A stretch of 64,000 bases of DNA from Schumannella soli (GCF_006517435.1 NZ_VHQG01000004.1:186001-250000); one strand, 5' to 3'. Counted from the stretch's first letter, positions 27,920-35,987 are shown. Notes: a model not told the origin generated them from the letters alone. Numbers and translations are program-made.

Positions 27920-29244
27920 TTTTCCTTCGCCAGGTCGGCGTCCATCTGCTTCGCCAGGTCGTCGCCGACGCTCTTCACCGACTTGTCGCCGCTGAAGGCA
28001 TCCGGCAGCAGCTTCGTCTCGAGGGCGTTCCAGGCGGCGCTGTTCTTCGACACCGGCAGAGGCACCGAGTAGTCGACCGCGTCGAGGAAGACCTTGAGGT
28101 CGACGCCCGGCAGCGAGTCGGCGAAGGCCTGCTGGGTTCCGGTGAAGGCGGGGATGATCGAGCCGGCGTCGCCCTGCTGCTTCTGCGCCTTCTCACTCGC
28201 GAGGTAGTTCTGCAGAGCGCGGGCGGCCTGCGCATTCTTGCTGTTCGCGGCGACGACGTTGGCGACGCCGTGGATGACGGTCGCCTGCTTCTCGCCCTTC
28301 GGCAGCGGCGCGACCTGCACCGCGTCCTTCACCGGGGCGTCCGACAGGGCCGCCCGGAACCAGCTGCCGCCGTAGTACATGGCGACCTTGCCGCTCGTGA
28401 ACCACTGGTCGCCGGGGGTGTCGGTGAGCTGCTGCATGGTCGGCGAGGCGCCGCTCTTGATGAGGTCGGTCCAGAACTCGAGGCCCTTCTGCGTGGCCGC
28501 GTCGCCGTAGCCCGACTTCGTGCCGTCGACGACCGATCCGCCGGCCTGGAAGATCGTGTTGTAGTACGTCGTCTGGCCGTCCATGCCGCCGGCGACGCCG
28601 TAGACGCCGTCGCCCTTGAGCTTCGACGAGATCGTGTTCGCGGCGGTCGAGAGGTCGGCCCAGGTCCAGTCGGCGGTCGGCTCGGCGACGCCGGCCTTCG
28701 CGAAGAGGTCCTTGTTGTACCAGAGGCCGATCGTGTCGAAGTCCTTCGGAACCCCGTACTGCATGCCATCGAGGTTGTAGAGCTTCACGAGCGACTCGGG
28801 GTAGTTCTTCGGGTCGATGTAGCCGCCCTTCACCTGCGAGGTGATCGGCGCGACCTTGCCGTTCGAGGCGTAGAGCTGGAAGTTCGGGCCGTTGAGCCAG
28901 AACAGGTCGGGCAGCGTGTTCGACGAGGCCTGCGTCTGGATCTTCGTCCAGTAGGTCTCCCAGGGCGTCACGTCGAGGTTGACCTTGATGTTCGGGTACT
29001 CCTCGTTGAAGCCCGCGATGTTCTCCTTGATCGCCTTCGTCTGCGTGGCATCCCAGTAGGCGTAGGTGATCTTCGCGCTGAGGTCCTTGGCCGGCGGGGT
29101 GTAGTCGGCGTCGGCGCCGCCGCCCGATCCGCCGCCGGAGGAGCAGGCGGCGACGAGCGCGAGCACGCTCGCCGAGACGGCGGCGGTGATCGCGAGGCGG
29201 AGGGCGGATCTCGTGGAGCGGGAGTTGCTGGGGCTGCGGCTCAT
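27916..29244 (-). CDS. extracellular sugar-binding lipoprotein, importer B
   Basis: 442 residues. Lipobox LALVAACSS, Gly/Ser linker, family 1 solute-binding fold (ITYAYWDATQTKAIKENIAG, TLPDLFWLNGPNFQLYAS, DTIGLWYNKDLFAKAGVAEP). A GAGAGG motif precedes the ATG. The divergent amidohydrolase gene shares its 146-nt promoter region, which contains TGCGCG-type palindromes, so both are probably co-regulated by the DeoR-type protein encoded at 34204. Confidence 0.9.
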   Translation of the reverse strand: MSRSPSNSRSTRSALRLAITAAVSASVLALVAACSSGGGSGGGADADYTPPAKDLSAKITYAYWDATQTKAIKENIAGFNEEYPNIKVNLDVTPWETYWTKIQTQASSNTLPDLFWLNGPNFQLYASNGKVAPITSQVKGGYIDPKNYPESLVKLYNLDGMQYGVPKDFDTIGLWYNKDLFAKAGVAEPTADWTWADLSTAANTISSKLKGDGVYGVAGGMDGQTTYYNTIFQAGGSVVDGTKSGYGDAATQKGLEFWTDLIKSGASPTMQQLTDTPGDQWFTSGKVAMYYGGSWFRAALSDAPVKDAVQVAPLPKGEKQATVIHGVANVVAANSKNAQAARALQNYLASEKAQKQQGDAGSIIPAFTGTQQAFADSLPGVDLKVFLDAVDYSVPLPVSKNSAAWNALETKLLPDAFSGDKSVKSVGDDLAKQMDADLAKEK

Positions 29245-29319
29245 GACGACCTCTCGGCGGTGAAGGGGGAAGTGGGTCGATGCTCACCCGGAGTCACCAT
29301 TCGGGCAAGGAAGTGATCT

Positions 29320-29350
29320 GAACGCGCACTCTTTCTGCGCGTTTCGCGCT
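29320..29350. promoter_or_regulatory. predicted DeoR-regulon operator, importer B/amidohydrolase divergent promoter
   Basis: Half site GAACGCGCA (29320-29328) and palindrome TGCGCGTTTCGCGCT (29336-29350), separated by 7 nt, between the divergent importer B and amidohydrolase genes. Matches 24173-24207 in reverse complement. Confidence 0.55.
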
Positions 29351-29390
29351 GAGTGTCGCCGGTCTGCGCGGTCGGTGCTGGGATGACGGC

Positions 29391-30530
29391 ATGTCACGCA
29401 GCTGGGAAGAACTCCGCGAACTGCCCGTCGTCGAGTGGACCCCGCAGCAGCAGCTGCGGCCCGCAGAGTCGGTCGTCGAGCGCGCCGCCGTGCCGGCCAT
29501 CGACATCCACAATCACCTCGGCCGCTGGCTGACTGACGACCACGACTGGATGATCGACGACCCCGCCGCCCTGATCGAGGTCATGGATGCGGCGAACGTC
29601 GCCACCGTCGTCAACCTCGACGGGCTCTGGGGCGACGAGGTCACGGCCAACGTCGAGCGCTACGACCGCGCCTACCCCGGGCGCTTCCTGACCTTCTGCC
29701 AGCTCGAGTGGGCGCGGCTCGAGGAGTCGGCGGGGCTGGGGACGCACGGGGGCGGCGATTCGCCGCTCACCGCGGACTCGCCGTCGGTGCTCGCCGACCC
29801 GATCGTGCGCGAGCTGATCGCCTCGCTCGACGACAGCGCCGCGCGCGGCGCCCGCGGAGTGAAGGTGTGGAAGAACCTCGGCCTCACCTTCCGCGACGCG
29901 AGCGGAGCCCTCGTGCTGCCCGACGACCCCCGCGTGATCGCCGTGCTGCGCCACGCCGGCGAGCTCGGGCTGCCCGTGCTCATCCACACCGCCGATCCGA
30001 AGGCGTTCTTCGCGCCCCTCGACGAGAAGAACGAGCGCCTCGACGAGCTGCTCGTGATGAAGGAGTGGTGGTTCGGCGACACCGAGGTCTACCCGAGCTT
30101 CGACCGGCTGCTGGCCGCGCACGCCGCACTCGTCGCCGGCGCGCCCGGAACCCGCTTCATCGGCGCGCACTTCGGCTGCGCCGCCGAAGACCTCGACCTG
30201 GTCGAGCGGATGCTCGCCGCCTCGCCCAACTACACGGTCGACATCGCCGGACGCATGGCCGAGCTCGGCCGCCAGCCGCGCCGCCTGCGCGCGCTGCTCG
30301 AGCGCTTCCCCGACCGGGTGCACTTCGGCACCGACATCTACCCGGCGACGCTCGAGCAGTACCGCCTGCACTTCCGCTTCCTCGAGACGCTGGATGAGGC
30401 CTTCAGCTACGCGCCCGAGTCCGACGTCCCGCCGCAGGGCCGCTGGACCGTCTCGGCGCTCGGCCTGCCGCCCGAGCTGCTCGCCCGCGTCTACCGCGAC
30501 AACGCGGCCCGCGTGCTCGGCCTCGCCTAG
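29391..30530 (+). CDS. amidohydrolase family protein (amidohydrolase_2 type)
   Basis: 379 residues, TIM-barrel metal hydrolase. The metal-binding HxH is in AIDIHNHLG (near residue 39), LPVLIHTADP gives a further His (near 202), RFIGAHFGCAAEDL another, and FGTDIYP the catalytic Asp (near 310). These are the ACMSD/amidohydrolase_2 signatures: hydrolysis or decarboxylation of a small molecule. The substrate is unknown, but the gene is divergent from importer B under shared operators, so a sugar lactone or acid derived from the imported compound is plausible. The HxH sits after a 35-residue N-terminal extension. Confidence 0.8.
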   Translation: MSRSWEELRELPVVEWTPQQQLRPAESVVERAAVPAIDIHNHLGRWLTDDHDWMIDDPAALIEVMDAANVATVVNLDGLWGDEVTANVERYDRAYPGRFLTFCQLEWARLEESAGLGTHGGGDSPLTADSPSVLADPIVRELIASLDDSAARGARGVKVWKNLGLTFRDASGALVLPDDPRVIAVLRHAGELGLPVLIHTADPKAFFAPLDEKNERLDELLVMKEWWFGDTEVYPSFDRLLAAHAALVAGAPGTRFIGAHFGCAAEDLDLVERMLAASPNYTVDIAGRMAELGRQPRRLRALLERFPDRVHFGTDIYPATLEQYRLHFRFLETLDEAFSYAPESDVPPQGRWTVSALGLPPELLARVYRDNAARVLGLA

Positions 30531-30585
30531 CCCGGCTCCCCCTTCACCGGCATCCCGCGACGCCCCACTCTCCCGCCGGACCATC

Positions 30586-30640
30586 GATCGGTCGCCAACT
30601 GTCGCCATCCGCGAGATATGGCGACAGTTTGCGACCGATC
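30586..30640. repeat. 55-nt hairpin repeat, left copy
   Basis: Arms 30586-30608 and 30618-30640 pair over 23 bp with one mismatch (arm begins GATCGGTCGCCAACTGTCGC). It lies 9 nt beyond the stop of the DUF559 gene. About 48 of 55 bases match the right copy at 31611-31665. It can also act as a terminator between convergent genes. Confidence 0.8.
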
Positions 30641-30648
30641 GGCGGAGT

Positions 30649-31542
30649 TCAGTGGGGATGCGCGGCGATCGCACGGGCGATCCGGGCGAGCAGCTCGACC
30701 GGGTCGTCGAGATCACGGGCGTTGATCTCCATCACGAGCCACCCGTGCGCGCGCAGACGGCTCAGTCGTGTCTGGTCCGCTCGATACTGCTCGAGGTCGG
30801 CGTGGTGCTCGCCCTGGTATTCGAACGCGATCTTGCGCCCGCGAAGCGCGAGGTCGACGCGATAGAGCGGGCACCGCGGAAGCTGGACCTCGACATCGCT
30901 CTCCAGGTCGTATCCGGCGCGCGTCAGCAGCAGTCGAAGGCGGGTCTCCCGCGGCGACTGCGCGCGCTCGACGATCTCGGGGGTCGCCGCGGCCATGGAC
31001 CGGCGTCCGCGCCGGCCGAGCGACTCGTCGATCTCACGCAGCAGGTCTGAGCGGGAGGCGAACCCGAGGTCCCATCTGACGAGGTGATCGCCGGCGGCGA
31101 TGAGCTCGTCGACCTGGAGAAGTGGCGCGAGATCGGCCCAGGTGCGGGCCGGGTCGGTGATCCGCAGTCTGTCGACCGACCAAAGTGCCGACCGTCCGAT
31201 CCCGAGGCTGTGCCCGGCGGTGCCGGTGCCACGCGGCGCCCGCCCGGGGCGCGGCACGGCGAGGTGGATGCGCGCATCCCGCTCGAGACGTCGCGGCACT
31301 GGCACCCGGTAGAGCAGAGCGGCTGTCGGGCCGCAGACGAACGCATGCTCGCCCACCGAGAGGACGGCCGCGACGGAGCGGCGCAGGAGACTGGCCGGTT
31401 CGGTCTGAGCGCGGACTCCACGGAACGGCGCGACCAGATCGGATCGTCGCAGACGCTGGTCGCTCAGTCCGTGCCGGATCGCGTCCCTGATGTGGAACGC
31501 GCCGTCGCCGAGCGGAGCGGGCAGAGGCGCTGCGGGATGCAT
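30649..31542 (-). CDS. DUF559 (endonuclease-like) domain protein with AbiEi-like N-terminal region
   Basis: 297 residues. The C-terminal 110 residues carry the DUF559 fold (ETRLRLLLTRAGYDLESDVE, YRVDLALRGRKIAFEYQGEH, GWLVMEINARDL), related to Vsr/restriction-like nucleases with a conserved D...E-x-Q/D metal site. The N-terminal part (RDAIRHGLSDQRLRRSDLV, VCGPTAALLYRVPVP) resembles the type IV antitoxin AbiEi-like/DNA-binding region often fused to it. Actinobacterial genomes carry many such orphan genes of unknown role. Start ATG 31542 has a weak AGGG. Flanked on both sides by nearly identical hairpins. Confidence 0.75.
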   Translation of the reverse strand: MHPAAPLPAPLGDGAFHIRDAIRHGLSDQRLRRSDLVAPFRGVRAQTEPASLLRRSVAAVLSVGEHAFVCGPTAALLYRVPVPRRLERDARIHLAVPRPGRAPRGTGTAGHSLGIGRSALWSVDRLRITDPARTWADLAPLLQVDELIAAGDHLVRWDLGFASRSDLLREIDESLGRRGRRSMAAATPEIVERAQSPRETRLRLLLTRAGYDLESDVEVQLPRCPLYRVDLALRGRKIAFEYQGEHHADLEQYRADQTRLSRLRAHGWLVMEINARDLDDPVELLARIARAIAAHPH

Positions 31543-31607
31543 GCGGGCACCCTGCCAGAGGTCGCGTCTCGCGCGGCGACATTGTCCACATTCGGTCCCG
31601 TCACTTC

Positions 31608-31668
31608 GGTGATCGGTCGCCAACTGTCGCCAACCGTGAGCGATAGCGACAGTTGGCGACCGATCACC
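31608..31668. repeat. 55-nt hairpin repeat, right copy
   Basis: Arms 31608-31630 and 31646-31668 are exact reverse complements over 23 bp with a 15-nt loop. The core 31611-31665 aligns end to end with 30586-30640. It sits upstream of the DUF559 start and 49 nt after the aldolase stop, so it may terminate the GH4-aldolase transcript. Confidence 0.8.
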
Positions 31669-31716
31669 TCTGAGCCATGGCGCAGGTCAGTCGGGGGCCC
31701 GGGGCGCCGGGTGCGG

Positions 31717-32718
31717 TTACGGGAGGAGCGTGAGGATGCGCGTGACCTCGGCGGACATCGCGGCGCGCGAGGCGGCGAGGGGCTTGCGGGGATCGACCGC
31801 ATCGGGGCGCTCGGCGAGGGCGGCGCGCAGCGCGGCCGTTCCGACGACGTTGAGCGCCGTGCCGACGTTGATCTTGCGGATGCCGGCCCGCGCGGCCGCC
31901 ACGAGCAGCTCGTCCGGCACGCCCGAGGAGCCGTGCAGCACGAGCGGCACCGGAACCGCGGCCGCGAGCCGCTCGATCAGGTCGAGGTCGAGGGCGGCGG
32001 TTCGCGAGGTCATGGCATGCGAGCTGCCGACCGCGACCGCGAGCGCATCCACGTCCGTGGCGGCGACGAAGGTCGCCGCCTCGTCCGGGTCGGTGCGCAC
32101 GCCCGGCGCGTGGGCGCCGTCCTTGCCGCCGACCTCGCCCAGCTCCGCCTCCACGAAGAGACCCGTGGATGCGGCGGTCGCGCCCGACACCGACGGCCCG
32201 CCCGCGGCCGGCCCGCCCGCGGACGATCCAGCGCCGACGTCGGCGCCCATGACGGCCTCGCGCTCGGGGCTCGCGCCCGGTTCGGACGGCGCGCCCGCGA
32301 ACGACACCGCACTCAGATCGAGCGCGTGCCCGCGGGCCGCGAAGGCGGCCGTCTCGGCCACGTTGTCGGCGTAGTCGAGGCGGGCGGCATCCACCATCAC
32401 CGACGACAGGCCGACCGACGCGGCGACGTCGAGCGAGAGCGCGAGCAGCCCCGAGTCCTGCACGTGGTCGAGGTGCAGCGACACCGGCACGGGTGCCGCG
32501 ACCGCGAGGGCCCGTGCGGCACTGAGCAGCGGCACCGGATCCGAACCGTGGAACAGCGTCGCGTTCTCGCTCAGCTGCACGATCACCGCGCGATCCGCGT
32601 CGACCGCCCCCGTGACGATCGCCTCGACGTGCTCGAGCGTGATCGCGTTGATCGCGGCGACCGCTCCCCCACGTCGCGCCGCAGCGGCGACGAGATCGCC
32701 GCTGCGGGCGAGCGTCAC
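31717..32718 (-). CDS. class II fructose/tagatose-bisphosphate aldolase
   Basis: 333 residues. Zinc and substrate motifs of the KbaY/FbaA family are present: AINAITLEHVEAIVTGA, SLHLDHVQD (Zn His and catalytic Asp), VEAELGEVGG, VPLVLHGSSG (Zn His) and IRKINVGTAL. A Gly/Ala/Ser-rich insertion of about 40 residues sits just before VEAELGEV, a position where the family has a short loop. Cleaves a ketose-1,6-bisphosphate to two trioses; tagatose-1,6-bisphosphate is favoured by the setting (GH4, SIS and PfkB enzymes under similar operators). GTG start overlaps the GH4 stop (GTGA). Confidence 0.82.
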   Translation of the reverse strand: MTLARSGDLVAAAARRGGAVAAINAITLEHVEAIVTGAVDADRAVIVQLSENATLFHGSDPVPLLSAARALAVAAPVPVSLHLDHVQDSGLLALSLDVAASVGLSSVMVDAARLDYADNVAETAAFAARGHALDLSAVSFAGAPSEPGASPEREAVMGADVGAGSSAGGPAAGGPSVSGATAASTGLFVEAELGEVGGKDGAHAPGVRTDPDEAATFVAATDVDALAVAVGSSHAMTSRTAALDLDLIERLAAAVPVPLVLHGSSGVPDELLVAAARAGIRKINVGTALNVVGTAALRAALAERPDAVDPRKPLAASRAAMSAEVTRILTLLP

Positions 32719-34031
32719 GGGAGGACCAGCTCGACGTCGCCGCCGAGCGAGCGCGGCAGCAGGGGCTGGTGCGCCTCGAGCATCTCGTCGACGAGCGCGG
32801 CGAGCGCGGCCGGCGTGAGCGACGATGAGGCGTTGCCGTCGACGAGCACGGCCTGGTGCACGAGCTCGCGCGAGCCGGTGCGCGCGGCCTCGATCGTCAG
32901 CTCGGCGACGGAGAGGTAGGTGCGGTTCAGCGCGGCGCCCGCGAGCGGGATCGCGCCGACCGCGAGCGGGGTGACGCCGGCCGCATCCACCCGCGCCGGC
33001 ACCTCCACGACCGCGCCCTCGGGCAGGTTGTCGATGAGGCCGCGGTTGACCACGTTGGCGTGGATCTCGCGCTCGGTTCCGGTGAGCACCGAGTGGATGA
33101 TCTGGGGCGCGTACTCGGCGGCGCCCTCCTCGAGCTCGAGGGGCGCGCCCGAGGCGAGCGCCTCCTGCGCGTGGTGGAACTCGGCGACGTTCTGCTCGGA
33201 GATGCCGATGTACTCGAGCGGCTGCAGGCGGAAGCGCTCGATCTGCGCGTCGTCGCGCAGGAACCACGACAGGTACTCGCTGGAGTGCTCGCTCGTCTCG
33301 GTCGGGTAGAAGCCGATGCGGCGGAAGATCTCGACGCGCACGCGGCGCTCGAGCTCAGGATCGGCCGCGATCTTCTCGCGCAGGGCCGGGTAGAGCGACT
33401 CGCCGTCGCGCGACCACTCGTAGAGCCAGGCCTGGTGGTTGACGCCGGCGGCGCGGAAGGACGTGCCCTCGAGCGGCACGCCGACGAGCTCGCAGAGGTC
33501 GTTGACGGTCCAGTAGACGCTGTGGCAGAGGCCGGCTGCCTTGATGGAGGGGGCGACCGTCGCCATCCACCAGATGTTCATCGCCATCGGGTTCGTGTAG
33601 TTGAGGAACCAGGCGTCGGGGCAGAGCTCGAGCATGTCGCGGGCGATGCCGGAGAGCACCGGGAAGGTGCGCAGGGCCCGGAAGACGCCGCCGATGCCGG
33701 TGGTGTCGCCGATCGTCTGGCGCAGGCCCCGGGAGGCGGGCAGCTCGAGATCCACGCGGGTGGCGTCGATGCCGCCGACCTGGATCATGTTGACGACGAA
33801 GTCGGCGCCGGCGAGGGCGTCGCGACGGTCGAGCGCCGGGACAATCTCGAGCGTGCGGCCGCGGCGCTCGGCGACCTGGCGGGCGGTTCCGACGGCGACG
33901 TCGAGGCGCGCGGCGTCGATGTCGTGCAGAACGAGGGTGAGCGGCGGCAGATCGTCGTAGGACATCAGGTCGGCGACGAGCTGACGGGTGAAGACGACGC
34001 TTCCCGCGCCGAGGAAGACAACACGAGTCAT
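32715..34031 (-). CDS. GH4 family glycosidase (alpha-galactosidase type)
   Basis: 438 residues. NAD-binding start VVFLGAGSVVFTRQLVADL, NYTNPMAMN, the metal-binding Cys-His pair in GLCHSVYW (Cys near residue 175) and the metal His in AGVNHQAWLYEW are GH4 hallmarks; the CHS rather than CN variant points to the MelA alpha-galactosidase subgroup. GH4 enzymes need NAD and a divalent metal and hydrolyse glycosides by an elimination mechanism in the cytoplasm. First gene of an operon with the aldolase, divergent from the DeoR-type regulator across a palindromic operator. No clear ribosome-binding site for ATG 34031. Confidence 0.88.
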   Translation of the reverse strand: MTRVVFLGAGSVVFTRQLVADLMSYDDLPPLTLVLHDIDAARLDVAVGTARQVAERRGRTLEIVPALDRRDALAGADFVVNMIQVGGIDATRVDLELPASRGLRQTIGDTTGIGGVFRALRTFPVLSGIARDMLELCPDAWFLNYTNPMAMNIWWMATVAPSIKAAGLCHSVYWTVNDLCELVGVPLEGTSFRAAGVNHQAWLYEWSRDGESLYPALREKIAADPELERRVRVEIFRRIGFYPTETSEHSSEYLSWFLRDDAQIERFRLQPLEYIGISEQNVAEFHHAQEALASGAPLELEEGAAEYAPQIIHSVLTGTEREIHANVVNRGLIDNLPEGAVVEVPARVDAAGVTPLAVGAIPLAGAALNRTYLSVAELTIEAARTGSRELVHQAVLVDGNASSSLTPAALAALVDEMLEAHQPLLPRSLGGDVELVLP

Positions 34032-34057
34032 GGCTCGATGATCGACATGACTGATCA

Positions 34058-34081
34058 TTTCGCGCAACATTCTGCGCGAAT
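34058..34081. promoter_or_regulatory. predicted DeoR operator in GH4/regulator divergent promoter
   Basis: Inverted repeat TTCGCGCA (34059-34066), 6-nt spacer, TGCGCGAA (34073-34080). TAATAT at 34087-34092 is a good -10 box for the regulator side and puts +1 close to ATG 34100; the operator would then cover the -35 region. Confidence 0.6.
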
Positions 34082-34099
34082 CCACCTAATATGAGCACC

Positions 34100-34207
34100 A
34101 TGACTGCTCGCTTCTCGCGCCGCACCGTCGCGGCTCGCGCCGCGCATCCCTTCGACGCCGCGCCCGCAGCACTCGCCGCGCCTTTCGCCGTCGGCGGCGC
34201 GCGATGA
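34100..34207 (+). CDS. candidate leader peptide (35 aa) coupled to the DeoR-type gene
   Basis: A 35-codon frame, MTARFSRRTVAARAAHPFDA at its start, ends with TGA overlapping the regulator ATG (ATGA). A TAATAT box ends 7 nt before its ATG, so it could be read from a leaderless mRNA and feed ribosomes to the regulator, which has no ribosome-binding site of its own. An in-frame ATG at 34091 overlaps the -10 box. Composition (Ala, Arg) is not distinctive, so it may be only a coupling device or not translated at all. Confidence 0.4.
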   Translation: MTARFSRRTVAARAAHPFDAAPAALAAPFAVGGAR

Positions 34208-35016
34208 CCCTCAGCCCGCCCGAGCGCCCCGCCGCCTCGGGCAAGCGCTCGCGGCGCATGCTCGCGATCCTCGAACTGCTCGCCGAGCGCGAGAGCATCG
34301 AGCTCGAGGCGCTCGCCGCCGAGCTCGCCGTGTCGCCCGCGACCGCGCGCCGCGACCTCGCCGACCTCGCCGACCAGCGGCTGCTGCTGCGCACCCACGG
34401 CGGCGCCCGCCTGCTCGAGAGCCGCACCGAGGTGCCGGTCGCGCTGCGAGACAGCCGCAACCAGGAGGCGAAGCGCGCGATCGCGACCGCCGTCGCCGCG
34501 CTCGTGCCGAAGCAGCGCTACGCCGTCGCCCTGAGCGGCGGCACGACCACCGCCTCCGTCGCCCGCGCCCTCGCGAGCCACGGCGAGCTGACGATCGTGA
34601 CGAACTCGCTGACGATCGCACAGCTGGTGACGACGCATCCGCAGCTCAAGGTGATCATGACCGGCGGGGCGCTGCGCCACGAGTCGCTCGAGCTCGTCGG
34701 CGTGCTCGCCGAGAACACCTTCAAGGCCATCAACCTCGGCATGGCGATCCTCGGCGCCGACGGCGTCAGCCCCTCGGGCGGCGTCACGACGCACGACGAG
34801 ACCGAGGCGCGCACGAACTCGGCCATGGTGCAGCACGCGCAGCGGGTGATCGTCGTCGCCGACGGCTCGAAGCTCGGCCGCGCCGCGCTCGCCCCGGTCG
34901 CGACGCTCGACGAGGTCGATCTGCTCATCACCGACGAGACGGCCGACCCGGATGCGGTGGCCGAGCTGCGCGCCGCCGGGCTCGAGGTGCGCATCGTGCC
35001 CGCCGCGCGCGCCTGA
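34204..35016 (+). CDS. DeoR/GlpR family transcriptional regulator
   Basis: 270 residues. N-terminal DeoR helix-turn-helix (about 18-70, ILELLAERESIELEALAAEL, ATARRDLADLADQRLLLRTHGGA) and C-terminal DeoR sensor domain of the ISOCOT fold (VALSGGTTTASVARAL, VTNSLTIAQLV, GVSPSGGVTTHDETEA, VVADGSKLGRAAL) that binds a phosphorylated sugar. Probably represses the GH4-aldolase, importer A-SIS-PfkB and importer B operons through TGCGCG/CGCGCA sites, and itself. Likely inducer: a sugar phosphate of the tagatose or galactosamine route. Confidence 0.88.
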   Translation: MTLSPPERPAASGKRSRRMLAILELLAERESIELEALAAELAVSPATARRDLADLADQRLLLRTHGGARLLESRTEVPVALRDSRNQEAKRAIATAVAALVPKQRYAVALSGGTTTASVARALASHGELTIVTNSLTIAQLVTTHPQLKVIMTGGALRHESLELVGVLAENTFKAINLGMAILGADGVSPSGGVTTHDETEARTNSAMVQHAQRVIVVADGSKLGRAALAPVATLDEVDLLITDETADPDAVAELRAAGLEVRIVPAARA

Positions 35017-35095
35017 CGCCGCCCGGGCGTGACTCGGCTCGGGCGGAGCCGCAACCCGGCGGAACCGCGCTCCGACCGGCCCTAGAGTTGCTCGG

Positions 35096-35956
35096 GTGAC
35101 CGCCAGCCCCGCCACGCACTGGATCCTGACCCTGGTCTGCGACGACCGCCCCGGCATCGTGCACGCCATCAGCGGCGCCGTGGTCGAGGCGCGGGGCAAC
35201 ATCACCGAGTCGCAGCAGTTCTCGAGCGACGACACCGGCCGCTTCTTCATGCGCCTGCAGGTGGAGTCGGAGGCGAGCCGCGACGAGTTCGTCGCCGCGC
35301 TCGCGCCGGTCACCGACCGCTACGCGATGGAGTGGCAGCTGGATGTCGTGAACCGTCCGCTGCGCACGCTCGTGCTGGCGTCCAAGGCCGGGCACTGCCT
35401 CAACGACCTGCTGTTCCGCGAGCGCGCCGGCCAGCTGCCGATCGAGGTTCCGCTCGTGCTCGCGAACCATGCCGAGCTGGGCTCGCTGGCCGAGTTCTAC
35501 GGCGTGCCATTCGAGCACCTGCCGGTCACGGGCCCCGACGAGAAGGCCGCTTTCGAGCGGCGCGTGCTCGACGTGGTCGAGCAGCACGACATCGAGCTGG
35601 TCGTGCTGGCGCGCTACATGCAGATCCTCTCCCCCGAGCTGTGCGAGAAGCTCGCCGGGCGCGCGATCAACATCCACCACTCCTTCCTGCCGGGCTTCAA
35701 GGGCGCGAACCCCTACAAGCAGGCGCACGCCCGCGGCGTGAAGATCATCGGCGCGACGGCGCACTTCGTGACGAGCGACCTCGACGAGGGCCCGATCATC
35801 GAGCAGAACATCGTGCGCGTCGACCACACCCGCTCGCCGCAGCAGCTCGTCGCGATCGGGCAGGACGAGGAGAGCCGCACGCTCACGCAGGCCGTGAAGT
35901 GGTTCTCGGAGCACCGCGTGCTGCTCGACGGCGCGCGCACGATCATCTTCCGCTGA
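35096..35956 (+). CDS. purU: formyltetrahydrofolate deformylase
   Basis: 286 residues. N-terminal ACT domain (WILTLVCDDRPGIVHAISGA, about 8-85) and formyltransferase-type catalytic domain with GHCLNDLLFR, VLANHAELG, the active-site His in INIHHSFLPGFKGANPY and DLDEGPIIEQ. It hydrolyses 10-formyl-THF to THF and formate, balancing one-carbon pools and feeding formate to PurT-type purine synthesis. GTG start with TAGAGT 7 nt upstream (35083-35088): a leaderless-type arrangement. Single-gene unit ended by the hairpin at 35988-36028. Confidence 0.95.
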   Translation: MTASPATHWILTLVCDDRPGIVHAISGAVVEARGNITESQQFSSDDTGRFFMRLQVESEASRDEFVAALAPVTDRYAMEWQLDVVNRPLRTLVLASKAGHCLNDLLFRERAGQLPIEVPLVLANHAELGSLAEFYGVPFEHLPVTGPDEKAAFERRVLDVVEQHDIELVVLARYMQILSPELCEKLAGRAINIHHSFLPGFKGANPYKQAHARGVKIIGATAHFVTSDLDEGPIIEQNIVRVDHTRSPQQLVAIGQDEESRTLTQAVKWFSEHRVLLDGARTIIFR

Positions 35957-35987
35957 GCTCGATTCTGCTCCCCGGAGAACGGCAGAC

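Noticed and set aside
32856-34094. Plus-strand frame of 412 codons opposite GH4
   Set aside because: Antisense shadow of a gene with clear GH4 motifs.
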